Source of the DNA: Azospirillum lipoferum 4B | Lineage (GTDB): Bacteria; Pseudomonadota; Alphaproteobacteria; Azospirillales; Azospirillaceae | Assembly: GCF_000283655.1 (NCBI RefSeq) | Contig: NC_016585.1 | Span: forward strand, 819,501-883,500 | Direction: 5' to 3' | Length of the DNA: 64,000 nucleotides | Part shown: piece after piece, positions 33,212-43,386 of the stretch | Position numbering within the stretch: position 1 is the first letter of the stretch | Layout: each line of letters opens with the position of its first letter | Notes under the pieces: generated by a model | What the model was told of the DNA's origin: nothing | Database searches by the model: none | What the model saw: the letters and a program-made list of their open reading frames with translations, nothing else | Position numbers and translations under genes: made by a program

Positions 33212-33631
33212 ATGGCCGAAGCCAACATCAACGATCGGGCGAGCATCGAACGCCTCTACGACCGAACCACCTTCGAGCAGGACGCGGCGTCGAACGCGCG
33301 CAGCAAGGCGACGGTCGTTCATGGCCTGAAGATCCTCTCCGCCCCCGACGCCGACGGGCGGGTCGAGATCTCCCGCGCCTCCCATCATGTGGCGGAAGGT
33401 AATCCGGAGGGAGACACCATCTTCGTTCCCGCCTTCCGGCTTCACGATTCCACCGCAGCCGACGGCGACACCTATGCCGGTTCCGTCGAGCCCGTGGCGG
33501 AGGCACCGGGCGGGGCCGCCGACGAATACCGGAGCTTCATCGACGATGTCCTGGACGCCGCGAAGCAGGGACACTTCAAGCCGGACATCGGCCTCGGCGA
33601 GGAGCGGCTGAAGGGCTTCCACGGCGGGTGA
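33212..33631 (+). CDS. Hypothetical protein, 139 aa
   Basis: I do not recognise this family. The protein is soluble, acidic at the C-terminus, and has no signal or membrane segment. A GGGAGA ribosome-binding site 5 bp before the ATG at 33212, and GC bias typical of coding sequence, support it. It is divergent from the TerB-like gene and convergent with the CLC gene. Confidence 0.6.
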   Translation: MAEANINDRASIERLYDRTTFEQDAASNARSKATVVHGLKILSAPDADGRVEISRASHHVAEGNPEGDTIFVPAFRLHDSTAADGDTYAGSVEPVAEAPGGAADEYRSFIDDVLDAAKQGHFKPDIGLGEERLKGFHGG

Positions 33632-33653
33632 CCGGCCATCCGGGCGGCGGGGG

Positions 33654-35495
33654 CTAATCGCGCCCCCAAATCCCGCGCTCGCCCAGATCCTCGCCGCGCT
33701 GGCGCTCCAACGCCTGGGAATAGCGGCGTAGCGCGAAGGACTCCGTCACATAGCCGATGATGCGCCGGTCGGTGGGGGAGGACAGGACCGGCAGCGCCTC
33801 CACCTCCGCCGTGCCGAAGCGGTTCAGCACGGTGCGGGCATCGTCGCCGGGCATCAGAACGGCGTCCGCCTTGCTGGCGAGCGTGCCGACGCGGGTTTCG
33901 GTGGCCTCCGTATCCTGATCGGGGTCGTGGACCTGCGACATGTCGATCAGTCCGGCATATCTGCCCGATTCATCGACCGCGAACACCGTCTTGGTGGAGC
34001 CCAGCGGATAGAGCCGGCGCAGCGCCTCCACCGTCAGGGTGGCGGGCACCGTCTTGGCATCGCGCCGCATCAGCCGGAAGGCCGTCAGTTCCGACAGCCA
34101 GCCGATGTCGTAGGCGCCGCGGATCGGCACACCGCGCAGATGGAAACGCCAGGTGGCGAAGGAATAGCCGAAGGCCTGCCGCACGACGGTGGTGGACAGC
34201 ACCACGCCGATCAGCACGCCCGACGCCGCCCAGAGATCCTGCGTCGTCTCCAGAACCAGCAGCACCATGGTGACCGGCGCACCGACGACGCCGGCGGCGA
34301 CCGACCCCATCCCGACCAGCAGCAGAAGCCCGCCGTCGATTCCCAATTCCGGCAGCAAGCTGGCCGTCGCGACGCTCAGCAGACCGCCGAACAGCCCGCC
34401 GATGAACAGGGAGGCGCTGAACAGGCCACCGCGGAAACCCGATCCCAGCGACACGGCCGAGGCCAGGATCTTCGCCACCAGCGTCAGGGCCAGCGCCAGC
34501 GCGCCGCCCGCCAGTTCCGGCGGCACGGCGCCGGGGCCGCTGCCCATCACCGCCGGCACCGCCAGCGCCAGCCCGCCGACCATCAGCCCGCCCACCGCCG
34601 GGCGCATCCATCGCGGGACCGGCAGGCGCTTGAACCCGCGCTCCGCCACCGTCACCGCCTGCATGGCGAGGATGCTGAGCCAGCCGGCCAGGAAGCCGAC
34701 GACGCCGCAGGCGGCATAGTCCCAGCCGGCGATCTCCACCGGCCGGCCGAGCGCCAGCGGTGCCTCGCCGCCGGTCAGCAGGGCCGATGCCGCCACCCCC
34801 AGCGCCGCCGCCGCACCCACCGGGGCCAGCGCCGCCAGCGTATAGCCGCCCAGCACCAGCTCGAAGGCATAGAAGGCGCCGGCCAGCGGCGCATGGTAGG
34901 CCGCGGCGATGGCCGCCGCCGCTCCACAGCCGACCATCATGCGCAGATCGGCCCGGCGCAGCCGCAGCCGCTGCCCGAGGGAGGAGGCGAGACCGGCGCC
35001 CGCCTGGGTATAGGCCGCCTCCATGCCCACCGACGCGCCCGACGCGTTGGACAGCGCGGTGGTCACCGTCAGGCGCAGGCTGTCGATCAGCGACATCTTC
35101 CCGCCATAGAGCGCGTTCGCCTCCACCGCGTCGACGATGTCGTTGGGCCGCCAGCGCCGGAACAGCATCGACAGGATGCCCAGCAGCAGCCCGCCCGCCA
35201 CCGGCACGCCCAGCGTCCGCAGCAGGTCGGGCACGCCCTGCCCCAGCTTCTCCCCGTGCGGCAGGTCGAAGGCCAGCGCCTGGAGAAGCAGGACCGCCTC
35301 GTGCAGCGATCCGACCGCCAGCCCGACGGCGCCGCCGACCAGGCCGGCAAGCACCACCACGGCCAGAGCGCTGTCGCGCACGCTCCAGCGGTCGGACAGC
35401 GTGGTCGCGGCCGACGCGTCGAGCGCCGCATAAGGGTCGTTGCCGGCGCGGGCGTTTTCGCCCACGCCGTCGATGGAGGCGGAATTGTCCGGCAT
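33654..35495 (-). CDS. CLC-family chloride channel/transporter with C-terminal CBS pair
   Basis: About 613 residues: a CLC membrane domain (about 40-430) and two CBS domains (about 450-600; LIDMSQVHD, and GTAEVEALPVLSSPTDRRIIGYV). The third selectivity motif is clear (GSGFRGGLFSASLFIGG). The usual GREGPxxQ motif reads GMEAAYTQ, and no GSGIP is recognisable, so this belongs to a divergent subgroup whose ion specificity is uncertain. The start may be the ATG at 35495 or a GTG 6 bp earlier. No operon partner. Confidence 0.88.
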   Translation of the reverse strand: MPDNSASIDGVGENARAGNDPYAALDASAATTLSDRWSVRDSALAVVVLAGLVGGAVGLAVGSLHEAVLLLQALAFDLPHGEKLGQGVPDLLRTLGVPVAGGLLLGILSMLFRRWRPNDIVDAVEANALYGGKMSLIDSLRLTVTTALSNASGASVGMEAAYTQAGAGLASSLGQRLRLRRADLRMMVGCGAAAAIAAAYHAPLAGAFYAFELVLGGYTLAALAPVGAAAALGVAASALLTGGEAPLALGRPVEIAGWDYAACGVVGFLAGWLSILAMQAVTVAERGFKRLPVPRWMRPAVGGLMVGGLALAVPAVMGSGPGAVPPELAGGALALALTLVAKILASAVSLGSGFRGGLFSASLFIGGLFGGLLSVATASLLPELGIDGGLLLLVGMGSVAAGVVGAPVTMVLLVLETTQDLWAASGVLIGVVLSTTVVRQAFGYSFATWRFHLRGVPIRGAYDIGWLSELTAFRLMRRDAKTVPATLTVEALRRLYPLGSTKTVFAVDESGRYAGLIDMSQVHDPDQDTEATETRVGTLASKADAVLMPGDDARTVLNRFGTAEVEALPVLSSPTDRRIIGYVTESFALRRYSQALERQRGEDLGERGIWGRD

Positions 35496-35673
35496 GATCA
35501 CACGAGCGATGGAAACGATGCAGCTTGGATACGTTCAGCTATATCATCGGGTTCCCGTCGCGCCGGATATATGATTCGGGACGGTGGAATTCGCATGTCA
35601 CATACCGCATCGTCGCCTTGAGGTCCGAATGCGGCCCGTCGCCTCGTGAAAACGGACTTGCCTCACCCCAGGA

Positions 35674-35964
35674 TCAGGCCGAGACCCGCTGCCAGCCCAG
35701 GCGCTTGTAGCGGGCTTCCAGAATGGTCGGCGTCGCGCAGGCGTAGCCGAACCAGAGCCCCAGCAGCATCAGGGCTCCGCTGGGCCAAAGCAGCAGGGCG
35801 ACGACGGTCAGAACCGCGTGGATCGCGCTGTGCATCCACTCGCCCTTGGCGGCGAAATAGAATGGACCGCCCAGGAACGCCTGGACACCGGACCTGTTGG
35901 ACACCGCTTCCGTCTGACCGGTCGCGGGGTTCTGGAAGATCGTGGCCGATGACGGCTGTGCCAT
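35674..35964 (-). CDS. Small membrane protein, 96 aa
   Basis: A soluble N-terminal third (SSATIFQNPATGQTEAV), then one or two adjacent hydrophobic helices (AIHAVLTVVALLLWPSGALM and following), ending with ILEARYKRLGWQRV. The last motif is reminiscent of DUF2628-type inner-membrane proteins, but the match is weak. Coding strand and start (35964, after GGAGACGAAC) look sound. Function unknown. Confidence 0.55.
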   Translation of the reverse strand: MAQPSSATIFQNPATGQTEAVSNRSGVQAFLGGPFYFAAKGEWMHSAIHAVLTVVALLLWPSGALMLLGLWFGYACATPTILEARYKRLGWQRVSA

Positions 35965-36100
35965 GTTCGTCTCCTTGGCTTGCCGGAACCCGTGGCTTGC
36001 CGGACCCAGTCTGGACGACGGCCGCCGCACCCGTCGCTTCCGCCAAGCCGCTTTCCCGCATGGTGGACAATCCGGCGGTGGGACGGCCGCCCGCAGGCTG

Positions 36101-37024
36101 TCACTCCGCGCCCGCGCCTTCGCCGTTTCCGGTTCCGCGCAGGACGTCGAGGAACCGCTCCAGCACCAGATTCGGCTGTGCGCCCTTCTTCGTCACCACC
36201 TGGAATTTCAGGGCATGATGATAGGTGTCGGGCATCAGCGCCCGCATCATCCCACGCTCGACCCATTGCCGCGCGTAGTGGATGGGCAGAAAACCGACAT
36301 AGCATCCGGTGAGGATCAGGAAGGCCACCCCCTCGCGGTCGGTCGCCGTCGCGGTGTTGTTCAGCTCGTGGGGAAGCTGCGCCTGGGTCGGCGCCACGGC
36401 GTCGGCGGCCTCGACCGCCTCCCGCGTCACCTCGGCGTCGGCGCGGTCGAACAGCGGATGGCCGTCACCGCAGTAGAGCAGGGACTCTTCCTGGTAAAGC
36501 GGAAGACCGGCCAGCCCCGGCAAACCACGGCGGACCGGCACGACGCCGACATGCAGCTGCCCGTCCAGAACCCCCCGCTCGATCTCGTTGGGCGGGATCA
36601 TGCGGATGTTGACGCGAACCTCCGGCGCCAGCTGTTTCAGGCTGCGCAGGGCGTGGGTCACCCGCATCTGCGGCATGGTGACGAGGTTGTCGGTGATGCC
36701 GATGTTCAATTCACCGCGCAGACGGCCATGGACGGTGGCGATCTCGCTGCGGAAGCTCTCGGTGCTGGCCAGCAGGCGCAAGCTCGCCTCATAGGCCAGA
36801 TGCCCTTCGTCGGTCAGCCGGAAGCCCGCCCGCCCGCGCCGGCAGAGGGTAAGCCCGAGCCGCCGTTCAAGATCCGCCATGTGCTGGCTGATCGCCGCCC
36901 GGCTGATGTTCAACTCCACCTCGGCAGCGGAAAAGCCGCCGCACTCCACCACCGTCCGGAAGACACGCAGCAGCCGGATGTCGGCATCGCCGATGGGGGC
37001 CAGGGGCCGGGCGGGCTTGCTCAT
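36101..37024 (-). CDS. LysR-family regulator, probable regulator of the beta-alanine genes
   Basis: 307 residues: an N-terminal HTH (LRVFRTVVECGGFSAAEVEL; ISRAAISQHMADLERRLGL) and an effector domain. It is divergent from the omega-transaminase gene with 138 bp between starts, the classical arrangement of a LysR activator and its target. The analogous P. aeruginosa bau cluster also has a LysR regulator (BauR) by its transaminase gene. Inducer is inferred to be beta-alanine or a related omega-amino acid. Confidence 0.88.
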   Translation of the reverse strand: MSKPARPLAPIGDADIRLLRVFRTVVECGGFSAAEVELNISRAAISQHMADLERRLGLTLCRRGRAGFRLTDEGHLAYEASLRLLASTESFRSEIATVHGRLRGELNIGITDNLVTMPQMRVTHALRSLKQLAPEVRVNIRMIPPNEIERGVLDGQLHVGVVPVRRGLPGLAGLPLYQEESLLYCGDGHPLFDRADAEVTREAVEAADAVAPTQAQLPHELNNTATATDREGVAFLILTGCYVGFLPIHYARQWVERGMMRALMPDTYHHALKFQVVTKKGAQPNLVLERFLDVLRGTGNGEGAGAE

Positions 37025-37162
37025 GCTGGCACCATGGAGAGTGGGGCAAGAAAGTTAAGCGTATGGTTATGTGAAGTTCTTATAGTTTGGATTTAATCGC
37101 AACCGGGAAGCGCGCACACTCGCCTCCGACAGCACATCCAACAAGATGCGGGAGAACAGCGG
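37025..37162. promoter_or_regulatory. Divergent control region, LysR gene / transaminase gene
   Basis: 138 bp, notably AT-rich near 37050-37100 (AAGTTAAGCGTATGGTTATG and on). It must hold the promoters of both genes and probably the LysR sites. A T-N11-A-like motif is suggested around 37080-37095 but is not certain. GGGAGA lies before the transaminase ATG. Confidence 0.4.
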
Positions 37163-38524
37163 ATGGCCCCCCTGGACAACGATCATGCCAGCGCCCTCGG
37201 CAAGGCTGCCGGACTGACGCGCGAGGAACTCGACGCCTATTGGATGCCCTTCAGCGGCAACCGTCAGTTCAAGAACAACCCGCGCATGATCGTAAAGGCG
37301 GAGGGGACCTGGTACTGGGACGCCGAAGGCCGCAAGATCTACGACAGCCTGTCCGGCCTGTGGTGCAGCGGCGCCGGCCATTGCCGCCGCGAGATTTCCG
37401 AAGCGGTGGCCCGCCAGATCGCGGAGCTTGATTACAGCCCGGCCTTCCAGCACGGCCACCCGGCCGCCTTCAAGCTGGCGCACAAGCTGGCATCGATGAC
37501 CCCGGCCGGCCTCGACCATGTCTTCTTCGTCGGTTCGGGCTCGGAAGCCGCCGACACCTCGCTGAAGATGGCGCGGGCCTATTGGCGGATGAAGGGCCAG
37601 CCGGCCAAGACCAAGCTGATCGGCCGGTCCAAGGGCTATCACGGCGTCAATTTCGGCGGCACCAGCCTGGGCGGCATCGGCGGCAACCGCAAGCTGTTCG
37701 GCACCGGCGTCGATGCCGACCACCTGCCCCACACCCTGCTGCCGCAGAACCTGTTCGTGAAGGGCATGCCGGACGAAGGCGCCTTCCTGGCCGACGCGCT
37801 GGAGGAGCTGGTGGTGCTGCACGACGCCTCCAACATCGCCGCCGTGATCGTCGAACCGCTGGCCGGCTCGGCCGGCGTGCTGCCGCCGCCGAAGGGCTAC
37901 CTGCAGCGGCTGCGCGAGATCTGCGACAAGCATTCCATCCTGCTGATCTTCGACGAGGTCATCACCGGCTTCGGCCGCATGGGCGCCCCCTTCGGCGCCG
38001 ATGCCTTCGGCGTGGTCCCTGACATCATGAACGTCGCCAAGGGCCTGACCAACGGTGCGGTCCCGATGGGGGCCGTGGTGGCGAAGCGCGACATCTACCG
38101 GGCCTTCATGGACAATGGCGGGCCGGACTACATGGTGGAGTTCCCGCACGGCTACACCTATTCGGCCCATCCGGTCGCCTGCGCCGCCGGTCTTGCCGCG
38201 CTCGACATCTTCGAGCGGGAGAAGCTGTGGGAAAAGGCCGCGGCGCTGGCTCCGCATTTCGAAAACCTGATCCACGGGCTGAAGGGGCTGAAGAACGTCG
38301 CCGACATCCGCAACTATGGCCTGACCGGCGCCGTCACCATCGCCCCGCTTCCGGGCGAGCCGGCCCGCCGGCCCTACGAGATCGGCGAGAAGTGCTGGAA
38401 GGCCGGCTACTATGTGCGCTTCGGCGGCGACACGCTGCAATTCGGCCCGCATTTCTACAGCGAGCCCGCCGATCTCGACCGCCTGTTCGACGTCGTCGCC
38501 GACGCCATCCAGGCGACGGCGTAA
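37163..38524 (+). CDS. Omega-amino acid (beta-alanine):pyruvate aminotransferase
   Basis: 453 residues, class III PLP-dependent aminotransferase. The PLP lysine lies in NVAKGLTNGAVPMGAV (near residue 293), with FDEVITGFGRMG upstream. The N-terminal YWMPFSGNRQFK and SGLWCSGAGH are typical of omega-amino acid:pyruvate transaminases. It would convert beta-alanine to malonate semialdehyde, the substrate of the dehydrogenase encoded next. Divergent LysR regulator upstream; REP-like elements separate it from mmsA. Confidence 0.9.
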   Translation: MAPLDNDHASALGKAAGLTREELDAYWMPFSGNRQFKNNPRMIVKAEGTWYWDAEGRKIYDSLSGLWCSGAGHCRREISEAVARQIAELDYSPAFQHGHPAAFKLAHKLASMTPAGLDHVFFVGSGSEAADTSLKMARAYWRMKGQPAKTKLIGRSKGYHGVNFGGTSLGGIGGNRKLFGTGVDADHLPHTLLPQNLFVKGMPDEGAFLADALEELVVLHDASNIAAVIVEPLAGSAGVLPPPKGYLQRLREICDKHSILLIFDEVITGFGRMGAPFGADAFGVVPDIMNVAKGLTNGAVPMGAVVAKRDIYRAFMDNGGPDYMVEFPHGYTYSAHPVACAAGLAALDIFEREKLWEKAAALAPHFENLIHGLKGLKNVADIRNYGLTGAVTIAPLPGEPARRPYEIGEKCWKAGYYVRFGGDTLQFGPHFYSEPADLDRLFDVVADAIQATA

Positions 38525-38536
38525 GGGCGCCACGGA

Positions 38537-38680
38537 CGAAGCCCCCTCCCTCCCACGGCTTCGCCGCGGGTCCCTCCCTCCCCCGCTTCGCGGGAGAGGG
38601 GGGATTCGCATAACGGCGGCAGTTCCCTCTCCCACCGCAGGTGGGGGAGGGTTAGGGAGGGGGCACTCGCACTCCACAAT
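38537..38680. repeat. Cluster of REP-like palindromes between transaminase gene and mmsA
   Basis: At least two palindromes of the CCCTC-GCGGGAGAGGG type (about 38568-38600) and CCCTCTCCCACC-GGTGGGGGAGGG type (about 38628-38652) fill the 177-bp gap. Similar elements are near 10.9 kb and inside the megasynthase gene. They may modulate expression of mmsA relative to the upstream gene. Confidence 0.6.
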
Positions 38681-38701
38681 CTCCCCCAGGAAAGCCCGAC
38701 C

Positions 38702-40201
38702 ATGACCATCGTTGCCCACCTGATCGGCGGCAAGACTGATGCGCCCGCCGGCACCCGCACCGCCGACATCGTCAATCCCGCCACCGGCGACGTGGCGGGT
38801 CAGGTCGCCCTGGCGTCGCGTGCCACGGTGGAAGAGGCCATCGCCGCTGCCGAGGCCGCGTTTCCGGCTTGGCGCGCCACGCCGCCGGCCAAGCGCGCCC
38901 GCGTCATGTACCGCTTCAAGCAGCTGCTGGAGGAGAATGCCGACCGCATCTGCGCGCTGATCACGGCGGAGCACGGAAAGGTCCTGGACGATGCCTTCGG
39001 CGAGCTGACCCGCGGCATCGAAAATGTCGAGTATGCCTGCGGCGTGCCGGAGCTGCTGAAAGGCGAGTTTTCCAAGAATGTCGGGCCGGCCATCGACAGC
39101 TGGTCGGAATTCCAGCCGCTGGGCGTCGTCGCCGGCATCACCCCGTTCAATTTCCCGGCGATGGTTCCGCTGTGGATGTACCCCATCGCCATCGCCTGCG
39201 GGAACACCTTCGTCCTCAAGCCGTCGGAACGCGATCCCAGCTCCGCCCTCTACATTGCCCAACTGGCGCTGGAGGCCGGGCTGCCGCCGGGCGTGCTGAA
39301 CGTCGTCAACGGCGACAAGGAGGCGGTGGACACGCTGCTGACCGATCCGCGGGTGCAGGGCGTCAGCTTCGTGGGATCCACCCCCATCGCCGAATACGTC
39401 TATTCGACGGCCAGCGCCCACGGCAAGCGGGTGCAGGCGCTGGGCGGGGCCAAGAACCACGCCATCGTCATGCCCGACGCCGACCTGGACAACGCCGTCA
39501 GCGCGCTGATGGGGGCGGCCTACGGCTCCTGCGGCGAGCGCTGCATGGCGATCTCCGTCGTGGTGGCGGTGGGCGACGAGGTGGCCGAGCGGCTGAAAGA
39601 CAAGCTGTCGGCGGCGCTGCGCGACCTGAAGGTCGGCGCCGGCACCTCTGCCGGCTGCGAGATGGGACCGCTGGTCACCCGCGCCCATTACGAAAAGGTG
39701 AAGGCCTATGTCGACCAGGGCGTCGCCGAAGGGGCGGAGCTGGTGGTGGACGGCCGCGGGCTGGTCGTGCCGGGGCATGAGAACGGCAACTTCCTGGGCG
39801 GCTGCCTGTTCGACCGCGTCACCCCGGACATGACCATCTATCGGGAGGAGATTTTCGGCCCGGTCCTCTGCCTCGTCCGGGTCAAGTCGATGCAGGAGGG
39901 CATGGATCTGATCGATGCCCACGAGTACGGCAACGGCACCTGCCTGTTCACCCGCGACGGCGAGGCCGCCCGTTACTTCAGCGACATGATCAAGGTCGGC
40001 ATGGTCGGCATCAACGTGCCGCTGCCGGTGCCGGTCGCCTATCACAGCTTCGGCGGCTGGAAACGGTCGCTGTTCGGCGATCTGTCGGCCTATGGTCCCG
40101 ACGGCGTGCGCTTCTACACCCGCCGCAAGACCATCACCCAACGCTGGCCGACCGGCGGGGTCCGCGAAGGTGCCCAGTTCGCCTTCCCGTCGATGAAGTA
40201 A
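38702..40201 (+). CDS. mmsA: CoA-acylating methylmalonate/malonate-semialdehyde dehydrogenase
   Basis: 499 residues, aldehyde dehydrogenase superfamily, MmsA type. [30 protein letters not shown] and the catalytic Cys in [11 protein letters not shown] (near residue 281) are typical; the extra Arg/Cys pattern separates CoA-acylating MmsA from hydrolytic ALDHs. Following the transaminase it would turn malonate semialdehyde into acetyl-CoA with CO2 release; it can also act in valine degradation. Confidence 0.94.
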   Translation: MTIVAHLIGGKTDAPAGTRTADIVNPATGDVAGQVALASRATVEEAIAAAEAAFPAWRATPPAKRARVMYRFKQLLEENADRICALITAEHGKVLDDAFGELTRGIENVEYACGVPELLKGEFSKNVGPAIDSWSEFQPLGVVAGITPFNFPAMVPLWMYPIAIACGNTFVLKPSERDPSSALYIAQLALEAGLPPGVLNVVNGDKEAVDTLLTDPRVQGVSFVGSTPIAEYVYSTASAHGKRVQALGGAKNHAIVMPDADLDNAVSALMGAAYGSCGERCMAISVVVAVGDEVAERLKDKLSAALRDLKVGAGTSAGCEMGPLVTRAHYEKVKAYVDQGVAEGAELVVDGRGLVVPGHENGNFLGGCLFDRVTPDMTIYREEIFGPVLCLVRVKSMQEGMDLIDAHEYGNGTCLFTRDGEAARYFSDMIKVGMVGINVPLPVPVAYHSFGGWKRSLFGDLSAYGPDGVRFYTRRKTITQRWPTGGVREGAQFAFPSMK

Positions 40202-40219
40202 AGAAGCACTGGCTTTGGC

Positions 40220-40249
40220 GGCTCCGGCGCCCACAAACGCGCCGGAGTC
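40220..40249. terminator. Strong hairpin between convergent mmsA and sdaA
   Basis: Arms of 11 bp (GGCTCCGGCGC with GCGCCGGAGTC, one G-U pair) enclose an 8-base loop. It sits 18 bp after the mmsA stop and before the convergent sdaA stop, so it is likely a transcription terminator despite a weak T-run. Confidence 0.6.
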
Positions 40250-40304
40250 TCCCGCCTTTCCCGCCGAACCTGTGCAGACACGAACTCCGTATCTGCGAAG
40301 GACG

Positions 40305-41699
40305 TCAGCACTCCGGCAGGTTGACCGCAAGCCCGCCCAGGCTGGTTTCCTTGAACTTGGTGCTCATTTCCTCGCCGGTCTGCCGCATCGCCTGGATGCA
40401 GTTGTCCAGCGGCATGAAGTGCTGGCCGTCGCCGCGCAGCGCCAGGGAGGCGGCGGCCACCGCCTTGGTCGCGCCGATGGCGTTGCGTTCGATGCACGGC
40501 ACCTGAACAAGACCGGCGACCGGGTCGCAGGTCATGCCGAGGTGATGCTCCAGCGCGATTTCCGCCGCATTCTCCACCTGCTCCGGCGTTCCGCCGAGCA
40601 CGGCGCACAGTCCGGCCGCGGCCATGGCGGCTGCGGATCCCACCTCGCCCTGGCAACCGGCCTCCGCGCCGGAAATCGACGCATTGTGCTTGATCAGGCC
40701 GCCGATGGCCGCGGCGGTCAGCAGGAAATCGCCGACCTTTGCCGGTTCGGCCCCCGCACAATGGTCCAGGTAATAGCGGAGCACCGCCGGCACGACGCCA
40801 GCCGCTCCGTTGGTGGGCGCGGTCACCACCTTGCCGCCGGCCGCATTCTCCTCGTTGACCGCCATCGCATAGACGCTGAGCCAATCGGAGGTGACATGCG
40901 GCTGGCTGGAATTCGCCCCGCGTTCGCGAAGAAGCTGCTGGTGAATGGCCTTGGCCCGCCGCTTCACCTTCAGGCTGCCCGGCAGCTGACCATCCAGGCT
41001 CAACCCGCGTTCGATGCAGCCGTTCATCACCGCCCAGATGTCGCCGAGCTTCTCCTCCACCTCGGCGGCGGAGCGGACGACGAGTTCGTTGGCGCGCTTC
41101 ATCTCGGCGATGGACGCGCCGCTTTCCCGCGCCATCTGCAGCATTGCCGCCGCGTTGTGGAAGGGATAGGGCCAGCCGGCGGCCTCGTTCCCGGTCTCCA
41201 CGGGCGGAGACTCCCGTTCCGCCGCCGTCACGACGAAGCCGCCGCCGATGGAATAGAAGATTTCCGAAAACACCACCTTGCCGGCCCTGTCCAATGCCTG
41301 GAAGATCAGTCCGTTGGCGTGGCCCGGCAGCGGCGGCCCGAAATCGAAGACCAGATCGGCTTCCGGATCGAAATCCAGCGCCGGCAGGCCGGCGGGATGC
41401 AGCCTCCGCGTCCGCCAAAGCTCGGCGATGCGCCCTTCGGCCTCGTCGACGTTGAGATTGTCCGGCCGGTAATCGAGAAGCCCGAGCACCACGGCCCGAT
41501 CCGTCGCATGCCCCTTGCCGGTGAAGGCGAGCGAGCCGTGCAGCCGAACCTTGAGCGCCGCCGGGAACGCCGCGGACGCGGTTTCCGCCTGCGCCCGCAG
41601 CATGTCGAGGAACCGCACGGCAGCGGTCATCGGCCCCATCGTGTGCGACGAAGACGGGCCGATGCCGATCTTGAACACATCGAAAACGCTGAGAAACAT
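40305..41699 (-). CDS. sdaA: L-serine ammonia-lyase (4Fe-4S type)
   Basis: 464 residues, single-chain serine dehydratase with an N-terminal beta domain ([20 protein letters not shown]) and C-terminal alpha domain. Iron-sulfur Cys residues are recognisable in [20 protein letters not shown] and [16 protein letters not shown]. It deaminates L-serine to pyruvate and ammonia. It lies downstream of glyA on the same strand, completing glycine-to-pyruvate conversion in the betaine pathway. The 394-bp gap to glyA is filled with palindromic repeats. Confidence 0.95.
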   Translation of the reverse strand: MFLSVFDVFKIGIGPSSSHTMGPMTAAVRFLDMLRAQAETASAAFPAALKVRLHGSLAFTGKGHATDRAVVLGLLDYRPDNLNVDEAEGRIAELWRTRRLHPAGLPALDFDPEADLVFDFGPPLPGHANGLIFQALDRAGKVVFSEIFYSIGGGFVVTAAERESPPVETGNEAAGWPYPFHNAAAMLQMARESGASIAEMKRANELVVRSAAEVEEKLGDIWAVMNGCIERGLSLDGQLPGSLKVKRRAKAIHQQLLRERGANSSQPHVTSDWLSVYAMAVNEENAAGGKVVTAPTNGAAGVVPAVLRYYLDHCAGAEPAKVGDFLLTAAAIGGLIKHNASISGAEAGCQGEVGSAAAMAAAGLCAVLGGTPEQVENAAEIALEHHLGMTCDPVAGLVQVPCIERNAIGATKAVAAASLALRGDGQHFMPLDNCIQAMRQTGEEMSTKFKETSLGGLAVNLPEC

Positions 41700-42093
41700 C
41701 GGGCGCCTCGTCAGGATTCGTGAGTTTTTGAAAGCTGTTATCGGCCGTCATCCCCGCCTTCGCGCATAGGCGCTAACTTTGAGGACTTTGCCCGTTTCCC
41801 AAGGAGTAGGCACTTCTTTCAGCGTCATCCCCGCGAAGGCGGGGATCCAGGCTTGCCCATTGGTTCTGCTTGGAAAACCCTGGATCCCCGCTTTCGCGGG
41901 GATGACGGTCGATAAGGGATGGGCTTGGCTTCGACAGCAATTCGACCAGTGAGTTAGCGCCTATGCGCGAAGGCGGGGATCCAGGCGGCTCCGCGTCAAA
42001 GCTCTTGGAACGGTTGGATTCCCGCCTTCGCGGGAATGACGGCCGAGAGAAGTGCATGATCTCTCGGCGGAACCTGCAAAAACTCACAAATTC
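41700..42093. repeat. Nested palindromic repeat array between glyA and sdaA
   Basis: 394 bp without a gene. A 28-bp perfect inverted repeat (41750-41777 and 41953-41980) encloses a second, near-perfect one (41824-41850 and 41880-41906, core GTCATCCCCGCG). A third related palindrome (ATTCCCGCCTTCGCGGGAAT type) lies at about 42014-42040. These belong to the widespread TCCCCGCGAAGGCGGGGA family of proteobacterial repeats. The nesting could form a large cruciform or mRNA structure. Confidence 0.8.
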
Positions 42094-43368
42094 TCACCCA
42101 TAGATCGGGAAGCGCTCGCACAATTCCCGAACCTCGCCATGCACGCGCTTCTCGACCTCGGCGTTGCCGTCGGGGCCGGCTACGGCGAGCGCATCGACGA
42201 CCATCAGGATCAACTCGCCGATGCGGGCGAACTCGGCCTCGCCGAAACCGCGGGTGGTGCCCGCTGCGGTGCCGAGCCGCACGCCGGAGGTCACTGCCGG
42301 CTTTTCCGGGTCGAACGGAATCGCGTTCTTGTTGCAGGTCAGGCCGGCGCGCTCCAGCGCTCGTTCCGCATCACGGCCCTTGACACCCTTCGGCCGCAGA
42401 TCGACCAGCACCATGTGGCAGTCGGTGCCGCCGGAGACGATGTCCAGCCCGCCCTTCACCAGCGTGTCGGACAACACTTTGGCGTTGGTCACAACCTGGG
42501 CGGCATAGGCCTTGAACTCCGGCGTCAGCGCCTCACCGAAGGCGACCGCCTTGGCGGCGATGACATGCATCAGCGGACCGCCCTGGTTGCCCGGGAACAC
42601 CGCGGAGTTGAACTTCTTCGCCAGCGCCTCGTCATTGGTCAGGATCATGCCGCCGCGCGGACCGCGCAGGGTCTTGTGCGTGGTGGTGGTGACCACATGG
42701 GCATGCGGCAGCGGGTCCGGATAATGGCCGGTGGCGACCAGACCGGCGTAATGGGCCATGTCCACCATCAGATAGGCGCCGATCTCGTCGGCGATGCGGC
42801 GGAACTCGGCGAAGTCGATCACCCGCGGATAGGCCGACGCCCCGGCGACGATCAGCTTCGGCCTGGTCTCCAGCGCCTTGGCCCGCAGCGCCGCATAATC
42901 GATCCGCTGGTCGGTCTCGCTCACCTCATAGCTGACGATGTCGAACCACTTGCCCGACATCGTCACCGGCGAACCATGGGTCAGATGGCCGCCATGGGCC
43001 AGCGACATGCCCATCACCCGGTCGCCCGGCTGCAGCAGGGCCAGGAACACCGCCTGATTGGCCTGGGCACCCGAATGCGGCTGGACGTTGACGAAGCCGG
43101 CGCCGAACAGCTGCTTGGCGCGCTCGATGGCGATGGTCTCCACCTCGTCCACGAACTCGCACCCGCCGTAATAGCGGCGGCCCGGATAGCCTTCGGCATA
43201 TTTGTTGGTGAGGATCGAGCCCTGGGCGGCCAGCACGTCCGCCGACACGATGTTTTCCGAGGCGATCAGCTCGATCTCGTACTTCTGGCGGTTCAGTTCG
43301 CGCCCGATGGCCGCGGCAATGGCGTCATCGGTGAGATCGGGCTTCGGCAGAGACTGATGACGGTTCAT
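42094..43368 (-). CDS. glyA: Serine hydroxymethyltransferase
   Basis: 424 residues, PLP enzyme interconverting glycine and serine with 5,10-methylene-tetrahydrofolate. The PLP lysine motif [16 protein letters not shown] is intact, as are [17 protein letters not shown] and the C-terminal [13 protein letters not shown]. It begins 18 bp after the soxG stop on the same strand, so it belongs to a soxBDAG-glyA operon. There it uses the glycine and methylene-THF made by sarcosine oxidase. It may be a second, catabolic glyA; the rest of the genome is not visible. Confidence 0.96.
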   Translation of the reverse strand: MNRHQSLPKPDLTDDAIAAAIGRELNRQKYEIELIASENIVSADVLAAQGSILTNKYAEGYPGRRYYGGCEFVDEVETIAIERAKQLFGAGFVNVQPHSGAQANQAVFLALLQPGDRVMGMSLAHGGHLTHGSPVTMSGKWFDIVSYEVSETDQRIDYAALRAKALETRPKLIVAGASAYPRVIDFAEFRRIADEIGAYLMVDMAHYAGLVATGHYPDPLPHAHVVTTTTHKTLRGPRGGMILTNDEALAKKFNSAVFPGNQGGPLMHVIAAKAVAFGEALTPEFKAYAAQVVTNAKVLSDTLVKGGLDIVSGGTDCHMVLVDLRPKGVKGRDAERALERAGLTCNKNAIPFDPEKPAVTSGVRLGTAAGTTRGFGEAEFARIGELILMVVDALAVAGPDGNAEVEKRVHGEVRELCERFPIYG

Positions 43369-43386
43369 GTGCAGTCCTCTCTCAAA

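Noticed and set aside
37067-40330. Long open frame on the minus strand opposite the transaminase gene and mmsA
   Set aside because: Shadow of two well-supported plus-strand enzymes; its sequence resembles no protein.
41750-42040. CRISPR-like array
   Set aside because: The repeats are inverted palindromes with irregular spacing, not direct repeats with uniform spacers, and no cas gene is present.
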